Under the pieces are notes generated by a model that saw only the letters and a list, made by a program, of their open reading frames with translations, was not told the DNA's origin and searched no databases. 64,000 nucleotides of DNA from JANQQJ01 sp046290575 (GTDB lineage Bacteria; Pseudomonadota; Alphaproteobacteria; SMXS01): contig JBKAGX010000001.1 of assembly GCA_046290575.1 (NCBI GenBank), positions 992,001-1,056,000 on the forward strand. The letters are read 5' to 3'. The translations under genes were made by a program, and so were the position numbers. Numbering within the stretch: position 1 is the stretch's first letter; each line of letters starts with the position of its first letter. Positions 35,726 to 43,817 of this stretch are shown piece by piece.

Positions 35726-36457
35726 GTGAACAGGATCCGTAACCAGCGAGCGCTGGCGGGTCTGCGTGATCAGATCCGTCAGATTGAAGGGGTCGGCGAA
35801 GCCGCCGGCCATCCGGTGCTGCCGCTTGGCATTCCCGCCATCGATGAAGCCTTGCCCGAGGGCGGCCTGCCGTTGGGCGGGGTACATGAGGTGCGTGGCC
35901 CCGGTGCGGTGTCCGGCAGTGGCGCGGCGACCGGTTTTTGTGCGGCGCTTTTGGCGCGGCTGGCGGCGCAGGATGGCCGCCCGGTGCTGTGGCTGTCACG
36001 CGGGGAAGATCTTTATCTGCCCGGCCTGATGCGCTTTGGCCTGCGGCCCGGGCCGTTGCTCACTGTCTCGCGCATTGCCAAGCAGGCCGATATGCTGTGG
36101 GCGATGGAAGAGGCGCTGCGCTGCACCGCGCTTTGCGCCGTCGTGGCGGAAATCCGCGACGCTGATTTTACCGCCAGCCGCCGGGTGCAATTGGCCGCGG
36201 AAACCGCCGGCGTGACCGGGTTTCTGCTCAGCGAAGGGACGGGTGCGGGCGCGAGCACTGCGCTCACCCGCTGGCAGGTGCGGGCCGCGCCCAGCCTGCC
36301 GACCGGATTACCCGGCGTTGGTATGCCTGTCTGGCAGGTTGATCTGCTGCGTTGCCGGGCCGGGCGCCCCGGATCCTGGAGCGTGATCTGGGACGAAGGC
36401 GGTTGGTCGGCGCTCGAACCCATGCCGCGCCAGGCGGCACTCTCATTGGTGGGGTAG
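35726..36457 (+). CDS. imuA: ImuA-like SOS mutagenesis protein
   Basis: A 243-residue protein from GTG 35726; GTG 35702 is an alternative. It has the features of ImuA: IPAIDEALPEGGLPLGGVHEV near the start, the RecA-like core with VLWLSRGEDLYLPGLMRFGL, and a later VTGFLLSEGTGAGASTALTRW region. ImuA is needed for damage-induced mutagenesis together with ImuB and DnaE2 and resembles RecA/SulA folds. It is the first gene of the cassette and lies under the LexA box. Confidence 0.87.
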   Translation: MNRIRNQRALAGLRDQIRQIEGVGEAAGHPVLPLGIPAIDEALPEGGLPLGGVHEVRGPGAVSGSGAATGFCAALLARLAAQDGRPVLWLSRGEDLYLPGLMRFGLRPGPLLTVSRIAKQADMLWAMEEALRCTALCAVVAEIRDADFTASRRVQLAAETAGVTGFLLSEGTGAGASTALTRWQVRAAPSLPTGLPGVGMPVWQVDLLRCRAGRPGSWSVIWDEGGWSALEPMPRQAALSLVG

Positions 36458-36461
36458 GGTG

Positions 36462-37982
36462 ATGAAAAAACGCCGCATTGCCGCTGTCTGGTTGCCGTGG
36501 TTTCCAGCCGAGCGGTTGAGCCGCCATGACAAGACGCTCGCCCGGCAAAAGCTGGTGATTATTGAGGAACAGCGTGGCCGGTTGGTGCTGAAGGCGGTCA
36601 GCCGGCGTGCCGGGCGGGCGGGCCTTTGGGCCGGCATGGCACTAGCTGATGCGCGTGCAGTGGCGCCCGATCTGGAAACCCGGTTCGCCCAATCGCAGGC
36701 CGACCAGCTCGCGCTTCGCAAGCTGGCCGGGTGGGCCACGCGCTACACGCCCTGGGCTTCGGTGGGGGAAGGGCACACGCTTGTTCTCGATATTTCCGGC
36801 TGCGGGCATCTGTTCGGCGGCGAAGCGGCGCTGGCGCAGGATATGCTGGACCGGCTGTCTGCTTTTGGACTCACCGCCCGCATCGGGGTCGCCGACACAC
36901 CGGGTGCGGCCTGGGCTTTCGCGCATTATATAGACCAGTCAGTTTATATTCAGCCCTCCAGTGAAACGGTCGCGGATGCTATGGATGCGCTGAAGGATTT
37001 GCCCGTGGCCGCCCTGCGGTTGGGGGAAAATACCGTTGATGCGCTTTATTCTTTCGGGTTGCGTACGGTGGGCGCGCTTTACCCGCTGGAACGCCGGGCG
37101 CTTACTGAACGGTTCGACGCGTCGCCCGTGGAGCGGCTGGATCAGGCGCTGGGCGTGGCCGACGAGCCGATTTCCCCACTGCAGCCGGTGCCCCCCTATC
37201 ACGCGCGGCTGGCTTTTGCTGATCCGATCGGTGCGCAGGGTGATGTTGAAGCCGCGCTGGAAGCGTTATTGGAGAATTTGTGCGCCAGCCTAGCCAGGGC
37301 AGAGGATGGCGCGCGCCACTTGACCTTGGCCTGCCACAGGCTGGATGGGACGGTCGGACGGATCAGCCTGGGCACCAGCCGCCCGTCGCGCTGGCCGCAG
37401 CCGCTTTACCGTCTGTTTGCCGAGCGGCTCGACGAGATCGATCCGGGTTTCGGCATTGAGGTGATGGTGCTGGCCGCCACCCGGGCCGAGCCGTTGAAGG
37501 CGGTTCAGGCCAACTGGCAGCAAAAGGGCATCGGCAACGAAGACGGGCTAGCCCAGCTGATGGACCGGCTGGGCAACCGGTTCGGGTTTGGTCATATCGC
37601 CCGGCCGGAGCCGCGGCAAAGCTGGTTGCCAGAGCGCGCGGTTGCGCAGGCCGGGCCCTTTGAAGCTGAGCCCGAAACCAGCCGCTGGCCCGGTGGGCGG
37701 GACCGGCCCCTGCGCCTGTTGAGCCATCCCGAACCGGTCGAGGTCACCGCGCCGGTGCCTGATGATCCGCCGGTGCTGTTCCGCTGGCACCGTCGGGTAT
37801 TCCGGGTCAAAGCTGCCGACGGGCCGGAGCGGCTGGAAGGCGAATGGTGGCTGAAAGACCAGCAACCGCGGGACTATTATCTGGTCGAGGATGAAGAGGG
37901 TTGCCGCTACTGGCTCTACCGTGAAGGTCTTTATGACCCCGAACGCCCGCCCAGCTGGTACCTGCACGGGGTGTTTGCGTGA
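36462..37982 (+). CDS. imuB: ImuB, inactive Y-family DNA polymerase-like protein
   Basis: A 506-residue Y-family-like protein. It begins KKRRIAAVWLPWFPAERLSRH and later has the fingers/palm residues (GVADTPGAAWAFAHYI, VDALYSFGLRTVGAL). The catalytic Asp-Asp-Glu set of active Y-family polymerases is replaced (SGCGHLFGG instead of DE-containing motif), typical of ImuB, which acts as a hub linking DnaE2 to the clamp. I do not see a canonical QLxLF motif. Start at ATG 36462, or GTG 36459; the upstream gene ends at 36457. Confidence 0.9.
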   Translation: MKKRRIAAVWLPWFPAERLSRHDKTLARQKLVIIEEQRGRLVLKAVSRRAGRAGLWAGMALADARAVAPDLETRFAQSQADQLALRKLAGWATRYTPWASVGEGHTLVLDISGCGHLFGGEAALAQDMLDRLSAFGLTARIGVADTPGAAWAFAHYIDQSVYIQPSSETVADAMDALKDLPVAALRLGENTVDALYSFGLRTVGALYPLERRALTERFDASPVERLDQALGVADEPISPLQPVPPYHARLAFADPIGAQGDVEAALEALLENLCASLARAEDGARHLTLACHRLDGTVGRISLGTSRPSRWPQPLYRLFAERLDEIDPGFGIEVMVLAATRAEPLKAVQANWQQKGIGNEDGLAQLMDRLGNRFGFGHIARPEPRQSWLPERAVAQAGPFEAEPETSRWPGGRDRPLRLLSHPEPVEVTAPVPDDPPVLFRWHRRVFRVKAADGPERLEGEWWLKDQQPRDYYLVEDEEGCRYWLYREGLYDPERPPSWYLHGVFA

Positions 37983-38007
37983 CCGGTATGGCCGGAAGTT
38001 GCGAACT

Positions 38008-38156
38008 CCCTCTCCCTCTGGGAGAGGGTTGGGGTGAGGGGCGTCATCAAAGAACAAGCGTAGTTCTGCATGACAGCCTCAGGCTGAATTTCCGACGCCG
38101 TCTCTCACCCTCCCACGCCTTCAGCGCGGGTCTCTCCCTCTCCCAAGGGGAGAGGG
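38008..38156. repeat. Two CCCTCTCCC hairpins inside the SOS cassette
   Basis: A 9-bp hairpin CCCTCTCCC/GGGAGAGGG at 38008-38028 (loop TCT) and a second at about 38136-38156 (CCTCTCCC-AA-GGGGAGAGG) frame a 150-bp insert between imuB (ends 37982) and dnaE2 (starts 38191). The core matches the repeat at 32762-32868. The copy sits within an operon and would be transcribed; it may lower dnaE2 expression relative to imuAB. Confidence 0.72.
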
Positions 38157-38190
38157 GATGTCAGGACGAACCGGCTTGGAGGATGTCTCC

Positions 38191-41100
38191 ATGACTGCCT
38201 ATGCCGAGCTTCAGGTCACCACCAATTTCAGCTTTCTGCGCGGGGGCTCGCACCCGCAGGAGATGGCGGTGCAGGCGGCTGAACTGGGCCATGCAGCGGT
38301 TGCGGTCACCGACCGCAATACGCTGGCGGGTATCGTGCGGGCGCATGGTGCGGCCAAAGAAGCGGGCATTCGCCTGCTGGTCGGGGCCCGGCTGGACTTC
38401 AAAGACGGGCCCAGTCTGTTGTGTTTTCCCAGGAATCGTGCCGGTTATGCACGGCTGTCGCGGCTGATCACCACAGGCCGCCGCCGGGCGGAGAAAGGTG
38501 ATTGTATTCTCTATCGCGGTGACGTTTACGGGGCCGCCGACCACAATTTGTTCGTCGCGATCCCGCCGGTGGTGTTAACGGAAGATTTCGCCGCCAAGCT
38601 GGCGGCCTATCGAAAGGGGCTGGAGGCGCCGCTTTATCTGGCGGCGACCCATTATTACCGGGGCGACGATGCCAAACGGCTCAAGCAGCTGGCCGATCTG
38701 GCGCAGATGTCGGGCGTGCCGATGGTGGCCACGGGGGATGTGCATTACCACGCGCCGGAACGGCGGGTGATGCAGGATGTGCTGACCTGTATCCGTGAAC
38801 GTTGCACCATTCAGAATGCGGGCTGGCGGCTGGCGGCCAATGCTGAACGGCATCTGAAGGCGCCGGACGAAATGATGCGGCTTTTCCGCGACTATCCGGA
38901 AGCGGTGGCGCGCACGGCAGAAATTCTCGACCAGTGTCCATTTTCGCTGGATGAGTTGCGCTATGAATATCCCAACGAGATCACCCATGAGGGGCGCACC
39001 CCGCAACAAGAGCTCGAACACGTCACCTGGATCGGCGCGGCGAAACGTTATCCGGATGGCATCCCGGATAAGGTGCGCAAGACCCTGGAGCATGAGCTCG
39101 CGCTGATTGATCAGCTCGATTATGCGCCCTATTTTCTTACCGTCTATGATGTGGTGCGCTTTGCCCGCGACCGGCACATTCTGTGCCAGGGGCGCGGCTC
39201 GGCGGCCAATTCAGCGGTATGTTTCTGCATTGGTATCACCTCGGTAAACCCGGTCGAAATCGATCTTTTGTTCGAGCGGTTTTTGTCCGCCGAGCGCAAT
39301 GAGCCACCTGATATCGATGTCGATTTCGAGCATGAGCGCCGCGAAGAGGTCATCCAGTACATCTATGAAAAATATGGCCGGGACCGGGCCGGGCTGACGG
39401 CGACCACCATCACCTACCGCACCAAGGGCGCGTTGCGCGATGTGGGTAAGGCGATGGGGCTCAGCACCGATGTGATCGACAAACTGACCCGCACGGTGAC
39501 CTGGTGGTCCGGCCCCATCGATGAATTCCTGGCGCAGGAGGAGGGGTTCGATGCCAGCGACCGCACGCTAAGGCTGGCGCTGGAAATCGCCGGGCAGCTG
39601 CGCGGCTTTCCGCGCCACCTGTCGCAGCATACCGGCGGGTTTGTCATCTCGCGCGGGCCGCTCTGCGACGTGGTGCCGATTGAGAACGCGGCGATGGAAG
39701 ACCGCACGGTCATTGAATGGAACAAGGACGATCTGGATGTGCTGGGGCTCGTTAAGGTGGATGTGCTGGCGCTGGGCATGCTGACGGCAATCCGCAAGAG
39801 CTTTGCTTTCATCGCGCGCCATTATGGACGGGTTTTGACGTTGGCAACGATCCCGCAGGAAGACCCGAAGGTTTACGAGATGATCCAGGCGGGCGACACG
39901 GTCGGCGTCTTCCAGATCGAAAGCCGTGCGCAGATGGCGATGCTGCCGCGGCTGAAGCCGGCCACCTTCTACGATCTGGTGATCGAAGTGGCGATTGTGC
40001 GCCCCGGACCGATCCAGGGCGATATGGTGCATCCTTATCTCCGGCGGCGGCAGGGCATCGAAAAGATCGACTATCCGTCGGAAGAACTGCGTCAGGTTTT
40101 GGAAAAAACCTTCGGCGTACCGCTGTTTCAGGAACAGGCAATGAAGATCGCCATTGTGGCCGCCGGCTTTACCCCCGCCGAGGCGGATTCGCTGCGTCGG
40201 GCCATGGCCAGCTTCCGCAATATGGGCACCATCCACAAGTTCCGCGACAAGATGGTGGGCGGCATGCTGGCCAGGGGCTATGAGCGCGAGTTTGCTGAAC
40301 GCTGCTTCCGCCAGATCGAAGGTTTCGGCGATTACGGTTTTCCGGAAAGCCATGCGGCGAGCTTTGCGCTGCTGGCCTATGTCTCCTCCTGGCTGAAGTG
40401 CTATTACCCGGAGGCGTTCACCGCCGGTCTTTTGAACAGCCAGCCGATGGGGTTTTATGCACCAGCCCAACTGGTGCGCGATCTGGAGGACCATGGAGGT
40501 GAAATCCGCCCCGTCGATGTCAACCGCTCCAACTGGGACTGCACGCTGGAGCCGACGGGAAGAGACACATGCGCGCTGCGGCTCGGCCTGCGCCAGATCA
40601 AGGGGTTGAAGGAAGACGAGGCTGAAAAATTGCTGAAGCATCGTCATACCGGTTATCGGTCGCCGCTCGATCTGTGGCAGCGGGCGGGCCTGATGCCGTC
40701 AACTCTGGTGCGGCTGGCCGAAGCCGATGCTTTTCAGTCGCTGGGCCTTGACCGGCGCCAGGCCGCGTGGGCGGTGAAGAAATTGACAGAAACCAAGCCC
40801 CTGCCGCTGTTCGAACAGCTCGATATGGGCCAGCGGATAGAGACGGAGCCGCACCTGCCCGCCATGCATCTGGGGGAACATGTGGTCGCCGATTATCAGA
40901 CTGCCGGCCTATCCCTCAAACAACATCCGGTGGCGTTGCTGCGTGATCAGCTTGATGAGCGCGGCACCCGACCAGCGGTTGATCTGCTGACCATCGCCAA
41001 TGGCAGCCGTATCACGCTGGCCGGGCTGGTGCTGGCGCGCCAGCGTCCCGGCACCGCCAAGAAGGTGATGTTCATCACCCTGGAAGACGAAACCGGCGTC

Positions 41101-41319
41101 GCCAATCTGGTGATCTTTCCCGGGGTGTTCGAGACCTACCGCCGCGCCACCCTCACCGCCCGCTTCATGGCCTGCAAGGGCAAGGTGGAAAAGGTGGATG
41201 GGGTGATTCACATCATCGTCGACAAGGTGTTCGAGCTGAATGGCTGGCTGGCCAGCCTGACCGCCCGCGCCGGCGACGCACCGGAAGCCTTTGTGGACAA
41301 GGGCCGGTTCTTTCATTGA
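38191..41319 (+). CDS. dnaE2: Error-prone DNA polymerase III alpha-like DnaE2
   Basis: A 1042-residue C-family polymerase. An N-terminal PHP domain (ELQVTTNFSFLRGGSHPQE) precedes the catalytic palm with PDIDVDFEHERR, RGSAANSAVCF and FGVPLFQEQAMK, then an OB-fold near the end (ITLAGLVLARQRPGTAKKVMFI). Length and domain order fit DnaE2 rather than replicative DnaE1. A LPLFEQL sequence around residue 870 may contact the clamp. The start ATG 38191 is preceded by GGAGG (38179-38183); an upstream in-frame ATG at 38158 lacks one. Works with ImuA/ImuB in mutagenic repair. Confidence 0.93.
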   Translation: MTAYAELQVTTNFSFLRGGSHPQEMAVQAAELGHAAVAVTDRNTLAGIVRAHGAAKEAGIRLLVGARLDFKDGPSLLCFPRNRAGYARLSRLITTGRRRAEKGDCILYRGDVYGAADHNLFVAIPPVVLTEDFAAKLAAYRKGLEAPLYLAATHYYRGDDAKRLKQLADLAQMSGVPMVATGDVHYHAPERRVMQDVLTCIRERCTIQNAGWRLAANAERHLKAPDEMMRLFRDYPEAVARTAEILDQCPFSLDELRYEYPNEITHEGRTPQQELEHVTWIGAAKRYPDGIPDKVRKTLEHELALIDQLDYAPYFLTVYDVVRFARDRHILCQGRGSAANSAVCFCIGITSVNPVEIDLLFERFLSAERNEPPDIDVDFEHERREEVIQYIYEKYGRDRAGLTATTITYRTKGALRDVGKAMGLSTDVIDKLTRTVTWWSGPIDEFLAQEEGFDASDRTLRLALEIAGQLRGFPRHLSQHTGGFVISRGPLCDVVPIENAAMEDRTVIEWNKDDLDVLGLVKVDVLALGMLTAIRKSFAFIARHYGRVLTLATIPQEDPKVYEMIQAGDTVGVFQIESRAQMAMLPRLKPATFYDLVIEVAIVRPGPIQGDMVHPYLRRRQGIEKIDYPSEELRQVLEKTFGVPLFQEQAMKIAIVAAGFTPAEADSLRRAMASFRNMGTIHKFRDKMVGGMLARGYEREFAERCFRQIEGFGDYGFPESHAASFALLAYVSSWLKCYYPEAFTAGLLNSQPMGFYAPAQLVRDLEDHGGEIRPVDVNRSNWDCTLEPTGRDTCALRLGLRQIKGLKEDEAEKLLKHRHTGYRSPLDLWQRAGLMPSTLVRLAEADAFQSLGLDRRQAAWAVKKLTETKPLPLFEQLDMGQRIETEPHLPAMHLGEHVVADYQTAGLSLKQHPVALLRDQLDERGTRPAVDLLTIANGSRITLAGLVLARQRPGTAKKVMFITLEDETGVANLVIFPGVFETYRRATLTARFMACKGKVEKVDGVIHIIVDKVFELNGWLASLTARAGDAPEAFVDKGRFFH

Positions 41320-41336
41320 TCCGCTCTATCCATATT

Positions 41337-41376
41337 CGTCATCCCCGCTCTCGCCGCTGCGCGGCTCTTCGGGGAT
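41337..41376. repeat. CGTCATCCCC-type intergenic hairpin after dnaE2
   Basis: ATCCCC at 41341-41346 pairs with GGGGAT at 41371-41376, with an inner hairpin GCCGC-TGC-GCGGC at 41353-41365. It lies between the convergent ends of dnaE2 and the nucleotidyltransferase gene and resembles the CGTCATnCC half-palindromic elements found elsewhere in this window. It may also stop transcription. Confidence 0.6.
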
Positions 41377-41389
41377 AACAAAGTGGTTG

Positions 41390-41959
41390 TTACGTCGCCT
41401 CTATCACCCGCAACTCGGGCCAGCAGGATGTCCACCGCGCTGCCTTGGCCCGGTAATGGCCGGCGTCGAAATTCGCCGTGAGATTTGGCCGGATGATCAG
41501 CGCGACGATGTCTTCAAGGCCCGCTGGTGCATAGAGGTCAGGCCCTGCCGCACCAGGCTGAACACCGACCATACAGGCCTTGGCAAGGAACCGGTCGATC
41601 CCTTCGCGGGATGAAGCAAGCAGCGGGTAGGGCACGCCGAAATGGCTTTCATACCAAAGATGCACCCGCGCCTGATTGCGCATTTCGATCTCGACGTCCA
41701 AATCGGCAAACAGGTCTGCAGCGCGCTTGATGACCGCGTCTTCGGCCTCCCAGGACAGGTCGGTATCGTCGAAATAGAAGATGTCGTAATCCTTGATGCC
41801 ATGGCCGGGCGGGCGGCCTGTCAGATGGTTCCAGGCCGTCTGGAACAGCGCGCCGGAGACCAGCCAGGCGTCTGACAACCCCAAATCCGGCAACCTGTCC
41901 AGCAGCGCTCGATTAGCCGGGTTGGCGAGGATCACCTCTATGAATTCTGCCTCCGTCAC
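41390..41959 (-). CDS. Nucleotidyltransferase family protein (DUF925-like)
   Basis: A 189-residue protein if begun at GTG 41957-41959, preceded by GGGGGAG, which fits the usual short N-terminus of the family; ATG 41996-41998 is an alternative without a Shine-Dalgarno. Signature regions: LSDAWLVSGALFQTAWNHLTGRPPGHGIKDYDIFYFD, with the D-x-D pair of the nucleotidyltransferase fold (KDYDIFYFDDTD), and WYESHFGVPYPLL. Its reaction is not known. Confidence 0.82.
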   Translation of the reverse strand: MTEAEFIEVILANPANRALLDRLPDLGLSDAWLVSGALFQTAWNHLTGRPPGHGIKDYDIFYFDDTDLSWEAEDAVIKRAADLFADLDVEIEMRNQARVHLWYESHFGVPYPLLASSREGIDRFLAKACMVGVQPGAAGPDLYAPAGLEDIVALIIRPNLTANFDAGHYRAKAARWTSCWPELRVIEAT

Positions 41960-42038
41960 CTCGTCGGTTCTCCCCCGGCCTTGCGGCAAGGGGGACATCG
42001 TACAACATTCAAGACAGGGACCAACGAAGGAGCGGCCT

Positions 42039-42419
42039 ATGAAAGCCATCTTTACAGTGATGATTGCCGGCGCGGTTGCCGGATTGATCGGCATCGCATC
42101 GCCAGCATCCGCCCGCATCGACATCACCTATCTGGACAAGTTCGAACGGACCGGTGAAATCGAAAACTGCATCAGAAGCAACCGTATCAAGGAAACCAAG
42201 ATTCTCGACAACGAGACCATCCTGTTCCGCACCGTCGGGAACACCTGGTATCTGAACAAACTGCCCCAGCGCTGCGGCGGTCTGCGGATCGAGAACAGTT
42301 TTGCCTATAGTACCGGCGGGACCACGTTGCTTTGCAGCGTCGATACAATCCGCACCCGTTTTGCGCCCTGCGGCCTGGGCCATTTCGAACGGATCGAGCG
42401 CAAACCGGCGGACGGCTAA
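42039..42419 (+). CDS. Exported DUF6491-like protein
   Basis: A 126-residue protein with a signal peptide ending near SARID (residue 25). The mature domain reads ENCIRSNRIKETKILDNETILFRTVGNTWYLNKLPQRC, close to the pattern of DUF6491 proteins (C-I...I-L-F-R...W-Y-x-N-x-L-P-x-R-C). Four cysteines are spaced for two possible disulfides. Start ATG 42039 follows GAAGGAG. Function unknown. Confidence 0.7.
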   Translation: MKAIFTVMIAGAVAGLIGIASPASARIDITYLDKFERTGEIENCIRSNRIKETKILDNETILFRTVGNTWYLNKLPQRCGGLRIENSFAYSTGGTTLLCSVDTIRTRFAPCGLGHFERIERKPADG

Positions 42420-42485
42420 GCCGGGTCGACATCGGCGTTCTGACAGCCGATAGTGCGGGAAACCGCTGCTGTCAGGAGCATTATC

Positions 42486-43670
42486 ATGCGCGAAGCCGTT
42501 ATCGTTTCCACCGCCCGCACGCCGATCGGCAAAGCCTATCGCGGCGCCTATAACAACACGGAATCGCCTACCTTGGGCGGTCATGTGATCGCCGAAGCCG
42601 TGAAGCGGTCCGGCGTGGACCCAGCCGAGGTTGAAGACGTGATCATGGGCGCGGCTCTGCAGCAGGGCACCCAGGGCACCAATGTGGCACGGCAATGTGC
42701 GATAGCCGCCGGCCTGCCGGTCACGGTCTCGGGCATGACCATTGACCGCCAGTGTTCATCGGGCCTGATGTCGGTGGCGACCGCCGCCAAACAGATCGTC
42801 GATGACGGTATGACGATTGCCGTCGGCGGCGGGCTGGATTCGATCAGCCTGGTGCAGAACAACCACATGAATCTCTACCGCGCGCGTGATCCCAAGCTGA
42901 TGGAGATCAAGCCGGAAATTTATATGTCGATGCTGGATACCGCCGAGATCGTGGCCGAACGCTATGGCGTTGCCCGTCAGGCCATGGACGAATATGGCGC
43001 GCAGAGCCAGCAGCGGACAGCGGCCGCGCATCAGGCAGGCAAGTTTGATGACGAGCTGGCGCCGATGACGACGGTGAAGGAGGTCATCGACAAAGAGACC
43101 AAAGAAGTCAGTCATCAGGAAGTGACGCTCACTGCCGATGAAGGTATGCGCGCTGGTACAACGGCGGAGGCACTCGGCGGTCTCCCGCCGGTGATGGGGC
43201 CCGACAAGACGATCACGGCGGGCAATGCCAGCCAGTTGTCAGATGGGGCGTCGGCCAATGTGTTGATGGAGGCCAGCGAAGCCGAACGCCGTGGCCTTGA
43301 ACCGCTGGGCATTTACCGCGGCATGGCGGTCGCCGGCTGCGAACCTGATGAAATGGGCATTGGCCCGGTGTTCGCGGTGCCCAAACTGCTGGAAAAGACC
43401 GGGCTTTCCATGGACGACATTGATCTTTGGGAGTTGAACGAGGCGTTCGCCGTCCAGGTGCTCTATTGCCGGGACAAGCTGGGCATCCCCAACGAGAACC
43501 TTAACGTCAATGGCGGCGCGATTTCCATCGGTCACCCCTATGGCATGAGCGGCTCACGAATGATTGGCCACGCGCTGATCGAGGGCAAACGCCGGGGCGC
43601 CAAGAACGTCGTCATCACCATGTGCATCGGCGGCGGCATGGGCGCGGCGGGGCTTTTTGAGGTGGCTTAG
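42486..43670 (+). CDS. Acetyl-CoA acyltransferase (thiolase)
   Basis: A 394-residue thiolase. The acyl-accepting Cys is in IDRQCSSGLMSV, the His in NVNGGAISIGHPYGMSG, and the second Cys in VVITMCIGGGMGAAGLFE. It begins MREAVIVSTARTPIGKAYRGAYNN. The enzyme class carries out beta-ketoacyl-CoA thiolysis in beta-oxidation (FadA type) or the reverse condensation. Start ATG 42486 follows AGGAG. The gene is alone in its orientation; it ends just before the repeat at 43681. Confidence 0.92.
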   Translation: MREAVIVSTARTPIGKAYRGAYNNTESPTLGGHVIAEAVKRSGVDPAEVEDVIMGAALQQGTQGTNVARQCAIAAGLPVTVSGMTIDRQCSSGLMSVATAAKQIVDDGMTIAVGGGLDSISLVQNNHMNLYRARDPKLMEIKPEIYMSMLDTAEIVAERYGVARQAMDEYGAQSQQRTAAAHQAGKFDDELAPMTTVKEVIDKETKEVSHQEVTLTADEGMRAGTTAEALGGLPPVMGPDKTITAGNASQLSDGASANVLMEASEAERRGLEPLGIYRGMAVAGCEPDEMGIGPVFAVPKLLEKTGLSMDDIDLWELNEAFAVQVLYCRDKLGIPNENLNVNGGAISIGHPYGMSGSRMIGHALIEGKRRGAKNVVITMCIGGGMGAAGLFEVA

Positions 43671-43680
43671 TTTCTCAACT

Positions 43681-43805
43681 CGTCATTCTGGAAGCCCGTT
43701 GGCCCCAAATCTTTGATTTGGATGGCGAATGGCGCTATCCGGAAACCAGGCAATCATGGAAGTAGCTGCGCTGTTGACTGGATTCCCGCTTTCGCGGGAA
43801 TGACG
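43681..43805. repeat. CGTCATTC...GAATGACG intergenic element with terminator-like hairpin
   Basis: Outer arms CGTCATTC (43681-43688) and GAATGACG (43798-43805) are exact complements. The right end holds TTCCCGC-TTTC-GCGGGAA (43783-43800), a stable 7-bp hairpin. It separates the convergent ends of the thiolase gene (43670) and fbiC (43818). This type of element is common between genes in alphaproteobacteria. Confidence 0.75.
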
Positions 43806-43817
43806 GTTAGACTTGGC

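Noticed and set aside
36462..37982. ImuB considered as an active DNA polymerase IV (DinB)
   Set aside because: It lacks the catalytic carboxylates and lies between imuA and dnaE2, so it is the inactive Y-family paralogue ImuB.
39568..40647. Minus-strand open frame (359 codons) within dnaE2
   Set aside because: Antisense shadow; no domains, and the polymerase motifs are intact on the plus strand.
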